Assembly: GCA_035644815.1 (NCBI GenBank)
Contig: DASQNU010000230.1
Location: 1-45,663 of the forward strand
Origin: Brevibacillus_F sp035644815
GTDB taxonomy: Bacteria > Bacillota > Bacilli > Brevibacillales > Brevibacillaceae
Direction of reading: 5' to 3'
DNA: 45,663 nt
This document shows positions 8,948-16,014 of the stretch, piece after piece. The notes below the pieces were generated by a model that did not search any database, was not told the DNA's origin, and worked only from the letters and a program-made list of their open reading frames with translations. Numbering within the stretch: position 1 is the stretch's first letter; each line of letters starts with the position of its first letter. A program made the position numbers and the translations under genes.

Positions 8948-9439
8948 ATGAGTAAAGAGAGCTCGTTTGATATTGTTTCCAAGGTGGATTTGTCCGAAGT
9001 GACGAATGCCATCAATGCAGCAAAAAAAGAGATTGAAAACCGCTTCGACTTCAAGGGCAGCAAAAGTGATATCACCCTCGACAAAGAGGAAATCGTGATT
9101 GTCTCTGATGATGAGTACAAGCTCGGACAAGTAAAAGACGTTCTCTTAAGCAAGTTGATCAAACGCGAGGTGTCCATTAAGAACCTCGACTATGGCAAAA
9201 TGGAGCCAGCTTCCGGCGGAACCGTCCGTCAGCGTGTAAAACTTGTCCAAGGAATTGATAAGGACAATGCGAAAAAGATTAACACCATCATTAAAGACAC
9301 AGGCTTGAAAGTAAAATCGCAAATTCAAGACGACCAGATTCGCGTAGTGGGGAAAAGCAAAGATGAGCTGCAAACCATCATATCAGCCATCCGAAAAGCA
9401 GACTTGCCGATCGAAGTCCAATTCATCAATTATCGCTAA
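8948..9439 (+). CDS. yajQ: YajQ family nucleotide-binding protein
   Basis: A 163-aa soluble protein covering the full YajQ (UPF0234) family. Diagnostic stretches are SSFDIVSKVDLSEV at the N-terminus, IENRFDFKGSKSDI (about 31-44), and the C-terminal IRVVGKSKDELQ with PIEVQFINYR. Some family members bind cyclic di-GMP and act as effectors; in Bacillales the role is not settled. An AAAGGAA site sits 9 nt before the ATG. It follows the SDR gene closely and may be cotranscribed with it. Confidence 0.95.
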   Translation: MSKESSFDIVSKVDLSEVTNAINAAKKEIENRFDFKGSKSDITLDKEEIVIVSDDEYKLGQVKDVLLSKLIKREVSIKNLDYGKMEPASGGTVRQRVKLVQGIDKDNAKKINTIIKDTGLKVKSQIQDDQIRVVGKSKDELQTIISAIRKADLPIEVQFINYR

Positions 9440-9554
9440 CAAAATCATACCCTGATCACGAAAATATTGCCTTTCTGATTCTATCTCTCCCGTTTTTCGC
9501 GTATGCATGTACAAAACGGGGACAAACGTTATCGTGGAAAGGGAGAGTAGAGTG

Positions 9555-10028
9555 ATGAGGGTATTGATTATTAACATGCGACAACTGATCGTTGGCATTA
9601 TTGTTCTGCTCGTCATCTTAATTGGCGGTGTCGTGCTCTTGGCAAGTGATCCGCTTTCCGTATCCGATTCGTATAGACCAGATGCGGAAAGTGTATTTAC
9701 TTCGGCACCAGTAAGCGTTGACGAGTTCAACACCGTAAAGCCTGAGCTGGCTTTGGATGTTACCGTGGAAGGCACTACCGCGAACGTGAAGATGCTGACC
9801 AAAAACTTTGAGTTTCTGCCGCTCAACAGCGAGATGACCGACCATACGATGCACGGGCAAGGGCACGCGCATGTATATCTGGATGGTCAACTGAAAGGGA
9901 AAGTGGATGAGGCGGAGTTCCTGCTGAAGCAGCTGCCAAAAGGGGAGCATGAGCTTCGTGTAGAGCTTACCTATCACAATCATCTGCCATATAAGGTTGA
10001 GCAGGTAAGAATGATTGAAATCAAATAA
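9555..10028 (+). CDS. Membrane-anchored extracytoplasmic protein with His-rich segment
   Basis: I do not recognise a named family. From the ATG at 9555 (GGGAG about 10 nt upstream; GTG at 9552 is also possible) the protein has 157 aa. Residues about 8-30 form a single hydrophobic anchor with no lipobox cysteine, so the rest should lie outside the membrane. The C-terminal half reads like a small beta domain and contains DHTMHGQGHAHVYLDG (about 96-111) and YHNHLPY near the end. The spaced His and Asp residues could bind a metal such as copper, by inference only. It is followed by its own terminator. Confidence 0.75.
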   Translation: MRVLIINMRQLIVGIIVLLVILIGGVVLLASDPLSVSDSYRPDAESVFTSAPVSVDEFNTVKPELALDVTVEGTTANVKMLTKNFEFLPLNSEMTDHTMHGQGHAHVYLDGQLKGKVDEAEFLLKQLPKGEHELRVELTYHNHLPYKVEQVRMIEIK

Positions 10029-10045
10029 TCGTATTGTCCACAGCC

Positions 10046-10070
10046 GCGCCTGACTAGGCGCTTTTCTTTT
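10046..10070 (+). terminator. Terminator of the 9555 gene
   Basis: Stem GCGCCT (10046-10051) with AGGCGC (10056-10061), 4-nt loop, then TTTTCTTTTT. Confidence 0.88.
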
Positions 10071-10083
10071 TGTGTGAGCTAGG

Positions 10084-10128
10084 AAAAAAGAAAACGACCA
10101 CTCGGCAAAAGTATGCCAGGTGGTCGTT
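10084..10128 (-). terminator. Terminator of leuCD
   Basis: Read on the minus strand, a 15-bp stem with two mismatches (10128-10114 with 10107-10093) is followed by TTTTCTTTTTT. It lies 17 nt beyond the leuD stop. Confidence 0.92.
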
Positions 10129-10145
10129 CCTAATGTGAAGCGTCT

Positions 10146-10733
10146 TTATGCTCTAGCTGCTTCAAATGCGGTAATTTTATCCTCGTGCTGCAAGGTGATC
10201 CCGATGTCATCCAAGCCGTTCAACAGGCAATAGCGTCGGTACTCATCCACTTCAAAGGAATAGGAGAGTCCTTGCGAGTCTGTTACAGTCCGCGATTGCA
10301 AATCAATCGTCAGCTCATAGTCGGAATGTTGCTCGGCACGCTTGAATAATTCTTCGACCTGCTCCTCCGACAGCTTGATCGGCAGGATGCCGTTTTTAAA
10401 GCAGTTATTGTAGAAGATATCAGCATAAGAGGGGGCAATGATCGCCCGGAATCCATAGTCCAACAAGGCCCAAGGTGCATGTTCACGTGATGAACCGCAG
10501 CCAAAGTTGTTGCGTGCCAGCAGTATGGTAGAGTTTGCATAACGCGGCTGATTCAGGACAAATGTGTCAATGGGCTCACCTTCTGGAGAAAAGCGCCATT
10601 CGAAAAAAAGGAATTGTCCGAAGCCAGAACGTTCGATCCGTTTCAAAAATTGTTTTGGAATAATGGCGTCGGTATCTACATTGACTCGATTGAGCGGTGC
10701 TGCGATTCCGGTCAGGCTCACAAATGGTTTCAT
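10146..10733 (-). CDS. leuD: 3-isopropylmalate dehydratase small subunit
   Basis: The 195-aa swivelling-domain subunit of isopropylmalate isomerase, which with LeuC interconverts 2- and 3-isopropylmalate in leucine synthesis. Family motifs are visible: NVDTDAIIPKQFLK near the N-terminus and NFGCGSSREHAPWAL in the middle. The start at 10733 has AAGGAGG about 8 nt upstream. Its ATG overlaps the leuC TGA (ATGA, 10730-10733), so translation is coupled. Length matches the bacterial heterodimeric type. Confidence 0.97.
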   Translation of the reverse strand: MKPFVSLTGIAAPLNRVNVDTDAIIPKQFLKRIERSGFGQFLFFEWRFSPEGEPIDTFVLNQPRYANSTILLARNNFGCGSSREHAPWALLDYGFRAIIAPSYADIFYNNCFKNGILPIKLSEEQVEELFKRAEQHSDYELTIDLQSRTVTDSQGLSYSFEVDEYRRYCLLNGLDDIGITLQHEDKITAFEAARA

Positions 10734-12157
10734 TGGTAGACTTCCTCCTTTTTCTCGGTATACCATTCACGTACATCGACGAAGTGGCCAGCGATAGCTG
10801 CTGCTGCTGCCATTTCCGGACTGACCAGATGAGTGCGTCCGCCGCGACCTTGTCGGCCTTCAAAGTTGCGATTGGAGGTAGAAGCACAGCGTTCGCCTGG
10901 CTGCAGGATGTCCGGATTCATGGCCAGACACATCGAGCAACCGGATTCCCGCCATTCAAAACCAGCTTCTTGGAAAATATGGTGCAACCCTTCCTGTTCC
11001 GCACGTTCTTTTACTGCTTGGGAACCAGGTACGACCATCGCGTGGACGTGAGCGGCTACTTTTCGTCCTTTTGCAACCGAAGCAGCTTTGCGCAAGTCTT
11101 CCATTCGGCCATTTGTACAGGAACCGATAAACACGCGATCAATCTTGATCTCACTGATTGGAGTACCAGGAGTCAGATCCATGTAAGCCAATGCATCCCG
11201 TGCGGCAGTCTGTTCGTTCGCAGTAGGGAAGGAAGCGGGATCAGGCACAACGCCTGTGATACTTGTACCCATGCCAGGACTGGTTCCCCAAGTCACTTGC
11301 GGGGCAATCTCCGTTGCATCAATCTCGACAACGCGATCATAGACAGCCCCTTCATCGGTAGAGAGTTGTTTCCATTTTTCGATAGCTGCCAGGAAGTCCT
11401 CTCCTTGAGGAGCGTAGCGGCGTCCTTTCAAGTAGGCAAACGTGGTTTCATCCGGTGCGATCAGACCGGCACGAGCGCCTGCTTCAATCGACATGTTGCA
11501 GACGGTCATGCGTTCTTCCATGGTGAGTCCGCGGACCGCTTCTCCGGTATATTCGATGACATAGCCTGTGGCGAAGTCGGTTCCGAATTTTGCGATAATC
11601 GCTAAAATTAAGTCTTTAGCAGTGACGCCAAAAGGAAGTTTTCCGTTCACACGCACTTCCAACGTTTTCGGTTTATGCTGCTGCAAGCACTGTGTAGCGA
11701 GTACATGCTCCACTTCGCTGGTGCCGATACCGAAGGCAAGAGCGCCAAAAGCTCCGTGTGTGGAAGTGTGGCTGTCCCCGCAGACAATGGTTTTTCCTGG
11801 ATGAGTAAGTCCGAGCTCCGGTCCGATGACGTGCACGATCCCTTGATCCGGGCTGTTCAGATCGGCCAGCGGAATGCCGAATTCCTCGCAGTTTGCTTGT
11901 AATGTCTCCATTTGTTGACGGGAGATCGGATCGGCTACATTGAAACGGTCAAAGGTAGGCACATTATGATCCATGGTAGCGAAGGTCAGATCAGGGCGGC
12001 GGACGCGTCGCCCGGCAAGGCGCAATCCCTCAAACGCTTGCGGGGAAGTTACCTCGTGAACCAAATGCAGATCGATATACAAAAGACTTGGTTTCCCGGC
12101 TTCTTCATGAATGACGTGCTGATCCCATATTTTCTCGAATAGGGTGCGGGGTTTCAT
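10730..12157 (-). CDS. leuC: 3-isopropylmalate dehydratase large subunit
   Basis: A 475-aa aconitase-family [4Fe-4S] enzyme. Cluster cysteines appear in IGSCTNGR and in GCSMCLAMN, and the GDSHTSTHGAFGALAFGIG signature is intact. The start at 12157 (MKPRTLFEK) is chosen over an upstream in-frame ATG at 12202 because a GAGGAGG site lies just before it. Only leuCD is here; leuA and leuB are not in the window, unlike the Bacillus subtilis ilv-leu operon. No T-box is present in the short leader, so control probably comes from the divergent LysR gene. Confidence 0.97.
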   Translation of the reverse strand: MKPRTLFEKIWDQHVIHEEAGKPSLLYIDLHLVHEVTSPQAFEGLRLAGRRVRRPDLTFATMDHNVPTFDRFNVADPISRQQMETLQANCEEFGIPLADLNSPDQGIVHVIGPELGLTHPGKTIVCGDSHTSTHGAFGALAFGIGTSEVEHVLATQCLQQHKPKTLEVRVNGKLPFGVTAKDLILAIIAKFGTDFATGYVIEYTGEAVRGLTMEERMTVCNMSIEAGARAGLIAPDETTFAYLKGRRYAPQGEDFLAAIEKWKQLSTDEGAVYDRVVEIDATEIAPQVTWGTSPGMGTSITGVVPDPASFPTANEQTAARDALAYMDLTPGTPISEIKIDRVFIGSCTNGRMEDLRKAASVAKGRKVAAHVHAMVVPGSQAVKERAEQEGLHHIFQEAGFEWRESGCSMCLAMNPDILQPGERCASTSNRNFEGRQGRGGRTHLVSPEMAAAAAIAGHFVDVREWYTEKKEEVYQ

Positions 12158-12192
12158 GTTGAATTCCTCCTCTTTACTATCTCTTTTATAGA

Positions 12193-12221
12193 GTTGTACC
12201 ATGGCAGGAGCTATAGGTCAA
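12193..12221 (-). promoter_or_regulatory. Probable leuC promoter
   Basis: On the minus strand a TTGACC -35 (12221-12216) and a TACAAC -10 (12198-12193) are separated by 17 nt. The -35 is strong and the -10 is weak, as expected for an activated promoter. Confidence 0.5.
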
Positions 12222-12247
12222 AGATATAATAATTATAGAGGTCATAG
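12211..12247. promoter_or_regulatory. Candidate LysR operator between leuC and the regulator
   Basis: The dyad TATAAT-A-ATTATA at 12225-12237 fits the T-N11-A pattern of LysR-type sites. It lies just upstream of the leuC -35 and also contains a TATAAT that could be the regulator's own -10. CTAT (12211-12214) and ATAG (12244-12247) extend the symmetry, and AGGTCA recurs on both sides. Confidence 0.45.
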
Positions 12248-12269
12248 GAAATAGTTATGGAGGTTCAGG

Positions 12270-13157
12270 ATGGAGTTCCGACAAATTCGTTATGTACTGG
12301 CTGTCGCTCAAGAACATAGCTTTTCCCGTGCGGCAGAGCGGTTGCATCTGGCGCAGCCGTCTTTAAGCCAACAAATCGCCAAGCTGGAAAAAATGTTTGA
12401 TGTACAGCTCTTTCACCGCCTGCCACAGCATGTGGAGTTGACGGATGCTGGCACCCGCTTTGTGCAGGTGGCCAGTCAAATCATGGATCAGGTGGAGGGG
12501 CTGGAACGGGAAATGCGTTCCTATGCTCAAGGGGAAAGCGGGAAGCTTTATGTAGGGAGTTTGCCAATTACCGGAGAATATGTGCTGCCCGAAGTCATTT
12601 CCGAGTTTTCACGGCTGTATCCCGGGGTTGAGCTGCAGCTTGTCGAGGAGAGGTCAAGCCAGTTGGAACAGCTACTGGCCCGGGGAATTATCGATGTCAG
12701 TCTGCTGACGATGCCGATCACTGAGCCTTCTCTTGCTGTCGAACCTGCGATACGGGAGGAGATCTACCTTGCCCTGCCGCCCGAGCATCCGCTGGCGAAT
12801 GCCGAGGAGGTTGAATTGGCCAGTCTAGCTGATCAGCCTTTTATCTTATTAAAGGAAGGACAAGGCTTCCGGCAAATCACTTTGACCCTGTGTGAGCAAG
12901 CTGGTTTTCGACCGAAAATCGCGTTTGAAAGCAGCAATATCCACACGGTACAATCATTGGTGGCGGCTGGCATGGGCATTTCCTTCGCACCTGCCATGAT
13001 TACAGATGCGGGCCGGGCCAGCGCGAGACCAGCCTATGTACGGCTGACGACGCGTCCCGAACGGACATTGGTGGTGGCGTATCGCCGTGACCGGCATTTA
13101 TCCAAACCGGTGAAAGCGTTTATGGATATGCTGTTGCGCGTCGGAAGCAAAGTGTAG
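12270..13157 (+). CDS. LysR-type transcriptional regulator divergent to leuCD
   Basis: A 295-aa LTTR. The N-terminal winged helix-turn-helix covers about residues 1-60 (SFSRAAERLHLAQPSLSQQI is the helix-turn-helix), followed by a periplasmic-binding-protein-like effector domain from about residue 90. A GGAGG site precedes the ATG. Divergence from leuC with a shared dyad suggests that it controls leuCD and itself, perhaps responding to a branched-chain amino acid intermediate; this is inference from position. It is 76 nt ahead of the thioredoxin-like gene, without an obvious terminator. Confidence 0.92.
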   Translation: MEFRQIRYVLAVAQEHSFSRAAERLHLAQPSLSQQIAKLEKMFDVQLFHRLPQHVELTDAGTRFVQVASQIMDQVEGLEREMRSYAQGESGKLYVGSLPITGEYVLPEVISEFSRLYPGVELQLVEERSSQLEQLLARGIIDVSLLTMPITEPSLAVEPAIREEIYLALPPEHPLANAEEVELASLADQPFILLKEGQGFRQITLTLCEQAGFRPKIAFESSNIHTVQSLVAAGMGISFAPAMITDAGRASARPAYVRLTTRPERTLVVAYRRDRHLSKPVKAFMDMLLRVGSKV

Positions 13158-13233
13158 AGGACAGGTCGTAGATATGCGACAAGATTGGCAGCTTGTGATA
13201 CACTATGACAAAGATTGTGAAAGGATGGTTTCC

Positions 13234-13581
13234 ATGAGAGAGGTAAAAACAGAAAACGATTTTCAAGAAGCGATTCAATCCGAGAAGCCGGTTGTCGTAA
13301 AATTTTTTACCGATTGGTGCCCGGATTGTCACCGAATCGATCCGTTTATGCCGGAAGTGGAAGAAAACTATAAAGAAAAGATAGATATGATCGCTGTAAA
13401 TCGTGATACCCTGCCAGAATTAGGGCAAAAATATGATGTGTTTGGCATACCGAGCTTTATCGCGTTTCAAAAAGGAAATGAACTGATCCGCTTTGTCAGC
13501 AAATTGGGCAAGAGCCGGGAAGAAATCGAACAATTTTTGGATCGGGTCGTACAAGTTAGTGAAACACTCCAACAAAAGTAA
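13234..13581 (+). CDS. Thioredoxin-like protein
   Basis: A 115-aa single-domain thioredoxin fold. The active site is WCPDC (Cys29, Cys32), differing from the WCGPC of housekeeping TrxA, and the cis-proline loop is FGIPSF. The start at 13234 is chosen because AAAGGA sits 8 nt upstream; in-frame ATGs at 13225 and 13174 are possible but worse. No signal peptide or membrane anchor, so it is cytoplasmic. It probably reduces or monitors a particular partner. The next gene begins 12 nt later. Confidence 0.9.
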   Translation: MREVKTENDFQEAIQSEKPVVVKFFTDWCPDCHRIDPFMPEVEENYKEKIDMIAVNRDTLPELGQKYDVFGIPSFIAFQKGNELIRFVSKLGKSREEIEQFLDRVVQVSETLQQK

Positions 13582-13593
13582 GGAAGACAGCCG

Positions 13594-14505
13594 ATGATTG
13601 CATGTAGCAAAACAGGAGAATGGTTGTCCGGAACATTGGGTGCCGAGGATGCAGGGATGCAGCTCGGCATCCTTTTGCGTGAAAAATGGAGATTGCCCAA
13701 GAAAACCGTGCATTTACTCTTTCAGCAGAAAGAGGTCTGGCTGCAAGGAGAGCCTGTCGCACAGCATCTAGTGACAGAAGCGGGGCAAGAGATCCGACTT
13801 CGCGCATGCCCGCCTGAGCCATTCGGGATCGATCCGGTTGCGGGGAAACTTGAAGTGCTCCATGAAGATGACCATCTGCTCATTGTCAATAAGCCAGCGG
13901 GACTGCTCCTGCACCCAACGGAGAAAGAGCATCGCCATACCCTTGATCACTTGGTCGCCGGCTATTTTCAACAACAGGGCATCCAAGCGAAGGTGCGTCA
14001 TGTACATCGGTTGGATCAGGAAACGTCAGGGGCGGTTCTTTATGCCAAGCATGCGCTGTCATCTGCGTTACTGGATGAGCGCTTGCGGTTGCGCCTTATT
14101 AAACGGACCTACCTGGCCTTCGTACATGGGCGCATTGCCAAAAAGTCTGGCACCATCAACGCTCCGATCGGGAAAGACCGTCACCATCCCACACGGCGTA
14201 GAGTAAGCCCTGGGGGAGATCCTGCCATTACCCATTATCAGGTGATCAAACAGTACACCCATGCTGCCAAGGTGGAATGTGTCTTGGATACTGGCCGTAC
14301 ACATCAGATACGGGTTCATTTGTCGGATCTCGGGCATCCATTACTGGGAGATACCTTATACGGAGGCAAACCGTCGGGCATTCACAGACAAGCCCTGCAT
14401 GCGGCAAGCCTGCAACTCGTCCATCCCTTTGGTGAGAAGCACATTCGAGTGGAGTGTCCACTTCCGGAAGAAATGCTTCGATTACAACAGCAATTGGAAG
14501 AGTAG
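13594..14505 (+). CDS. RluA/RluD-family RNA pseudouridine synthase
   Basis: A 303-aa enzyme that isomerises uridine to pseudouridine in RNA. The catalytic motif HRLDQETSG holds the essential Asp, and the downstream TGRTHQIRVHL and GHPLLGDTLYGG motifs are typical. The first 80 or so residues resemble a degenerate S4-type RNA-binding domain. Several paralogues occur per Bacillales genome (YhcT, YjbO, YlyB in Bacillus subtilis), so the exact target uridine cannot be given. Confidence 0.93.
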   Translation: MIACSKTGEWLSGTLGAEDAGMQLGILLREKWRLPKKTVHLLFQQKEVWLQGEPVAQHLVTEAGQEIRLRACPPEPFGIDPVAGKLEVLHEDDHLLIVNKPAGLLLHPTEKEHRHTLDHLVAGYFQQQGIQAKVRHVHRLDQETSGAVLYAKHALSSALLDERLRLRLIKRTYLAFVHGRIAKKSGTINAPIGKDRHHPTRRRVSPGGDPAITHYQVIKQYTHAAKVECVLDTGRTHQIRVHLSDLGHPLLGDTLYGGKPSGIHRQALHAASLQLVHPFGEKHIRVECPLPEEMLRLQQQLEE

Positions 14506-14589
14506 CTCACAAAATCTGGCTTCCCTATACGCGCATTTCACCGCCAGCTTGAATAGACTGCCAGTGAGAAACGCCAAGAGGGTGTTGAA

Positions 14590-15660
14590 ATGAACAAAGT
14601 AAAGATTGGGATCTTGACCTCGCGGGTGGGAAGCAGATTTTCTGAGCCTCGTTACTTCCGTCAATTAATTCAAGAAGGAGCCCGTCTTGGGTGCCAGGTA
14701 TTCCTTTTTTCTCCGAAAGACGTCGAAGTTACCAGCCACACCATCTATGGCTATGTCCCGGCTGAAACAAAGGGCTGGGTCCGCCGTAGAGCAACCTGGC
14801 CCGATGTGGTGATTGATCGCTATCGATATTCACCGACAGCCGCTTTTCAACGCTACGTAGACTTTCGCAAACGAAAGCTGTTTCCTTATGCCAATAACCG
14901 ATTAGCCAACAAATGGAAGGTTCACCAAGTCCTGATCAAAGACGAACGGATGCATCCCTGGCTACCTGATACGTTACGATTTAACAAGGCGGCACTCCGC
15001 AGCATGCTCAAGAAACACTCACAGCTATATGTGAAGCCAGCTAACGGTACAGGCGGAAGGGGGATATTGAAGATCGAGCGTACAGCGACAGGGTATCATC
15101 TGTTGGGACGCGATCAAAACCGGGTGAAGCGCTCGATTCGCACAAATAAGCTATCAACGTTACTCCCAAAAGTCGAACGCTGGGTGAATCATGGGTATTA
15201 TATTATCCAACAGGGTCTTGCACTTGATTTGAAACCGGGTAGATCGGTGGATATGCGACTCCTCTTGCAAAAAAATCAAAAAGGGGAGTGGACGATAACG
15301 GGACATGGAATTCGCGTAGGGGGCGAAAAAAGCGCAACCTCCAACCTCCATGGAGGCGGTAAAGCAGTCGATTCGATCCGTTTTCTTGCTTCCCGATTCA
15401 ATGAAGACAGGGCCAAGGAAATCGTTGCAGAATGTGAACAGCTGGGATATCAAACAGCGGCTACAATAGAAGGCCATTTTGGACGCATGCTGGAGCTGGG
15501 GCTGGATATTGGGATTGATACGGATGGCCGTGTCTGGTTAATTGAAGTGAATCCGAAGCCGGGCAGAGAAATTTTCAAGGAGCTCGGGCAATTGGCACTC
15601 TATCGTCAGGCGATCCGCAAACCGCTGCAGTATGCCATGCACATCGCGAGCACTCTTTAA
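14590..15660 (+). CDS. YheC/YheD-type endospore coat-associated ATP-grasp protein
   Basis: A 356-aa protein matching the YheC/YheD family seen in spore formers. An N-terminal unit (MNKVKIGILTSRVGSRFSEP) is followed by an ATP-grasp fold with the nucleotide loop KPANGTGGRGILKI (about 149-162) and the metal-binding C-terminal EVNPKPGRE. YheD of Bacillus subtilis localises to the forespore; the reaction catalysed is unknown. AGAGGGTG lies about 7 nt before the ATG. Supports a spore-forming host. Confidence 0.9.
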   Translation: MNKVKIGILTSRVGSRFSEPRYFRQLIQEGARLGCQVFLFSPKDVEVTSHTIYGYVPAETKGWVRRRATWPDVVIDRYRYSPTAAFQRYVDFRKRKLFPYANNRLANKWKVHQVLIKDERMHPWLPDTLRFNKAALRSMLKKHSQLYVKPANGTGGRGILKIERTATGYHLLGRDQNRVKRSIRTNKLSTLLPKVERWVNHGYYIIQQGLALDLKPGRSVDMRLLLQKNQKGEWTITGHGIRVGGEKSATSNLHGGGKAVDSIRFLASRFNEDRAKEIVAECEQLGYQTAATIEGHFGRMLELGLDIGIDTDGRVWLIEVNPKPGREIFKELGQLALYRQAIRKPLQYAMHIASTL

Positions 15661-15736
15661 AGATGACAGTTATCACGAATAGGATTTGACTCCCCTTGAG
15701 TCTAGCAAGAGCCATTTTAATCGGAGAGTCTTTCGG

Positions 15737-15765
15737 TTGAAATCGATCATTGGGTATGGTAAGAT
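15737..15765 (+). promoter_or_regulatory. Promoter of the ABC-F leader transcript
   Basis: TTGAAA (15737-15742), exactly 17 nt, then TAAGAT (15760-15765). Transcription should start near 15772, about 240 nt before the ABC-F start codon. Confidence 0.75.
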
Positions 15766-15789
15766 ACTTGTAATTTCATGAATGGAGTT

Positions 15790-15979
15790 GAAAAGTGTAA
15801 TGGATTCTTCTTGCTAATGAAGGTATAAAACATCAAAGCGATTATTTCGCATGTTTTATTCTTTATATGCAAGAAAGTTACTACACTTTTCACTCAAACG
15901 GATATACCCTTATCTGACTCCACGGCGTGGTGTTAGATTTGCTGTATGGATTTGAGCTGCGAGAAAGTAACTTTCTTGC
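15790..15979 (+). promoter_or_regulatory. Terminator/antiterminator switch upstream of the ABC-F gene
   Basis: Three mutually exclusive arms can be read. Arm 1 (15790-15799 and 15808-15814) pairs with arm 2 (15882-15891 and 15869-15875), closing over an inner 9-bp hairpin (15825-15833 with 15851-15859). Arm 2 bases 15869-15882 are also perfectly complementary over 14 nt to 15966-15979, the right half of the terminator. A ribosome stalled on the leader ORF would mask arm 1, free arm 2 and block termination. A separate hairpin occupies 15912-15938. Confidence 0.8.
15800..15817 (+). CDS. Candidate leader peptide (MDSSC) of the ABC-F attenuator
   Basis: A five-codon ORF, ATG GAT TCT TCT TGC TAA, sits inside the left arm of the attenuator stem. 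A GGAG lies 12 nt upstream, a slightly long spacing. Two overlapping alternatives exist: a 16-codon ORF at 15778-15828 and an 11-codon ORF at 15782-15817 in the same frame as MDSSC, but both begin too close to the predicted transcript start to have a ribosome binding site. Confidence 0.45.
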   Translation: MDSSC

Positions 15980-15995
15980 AGCTTTCTTTATTTTT
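15955..15995 (+). terminator. Attenuator terminator before the ABC-F gene
   Basis: A 13-bp stem with one G-U (15955-15967 with 15971-15983), 3-nt loop, then a T-rich tail (TTTCTTTATTTTT). It ends 20 nt before the start codon, so it must be overcome for expression. Confidence 0.88.
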
Positions 15996-16014
15996 CATAC
16001 AGGGGGATGATGTT

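Noticed and set aside
9489..9520. Inverted repeat CCCGTTTT/AAAACGGG upstream of the 9555 gene
   Set aside because: 16-nt loop and no T run on either strand; could be chance in an AT-rich gap.
10697..11605. 302-codon plus-strand ORF opposite leuC
   Set aside because: Shadow of leuC; Cys/Phe-rich nonsense composition.
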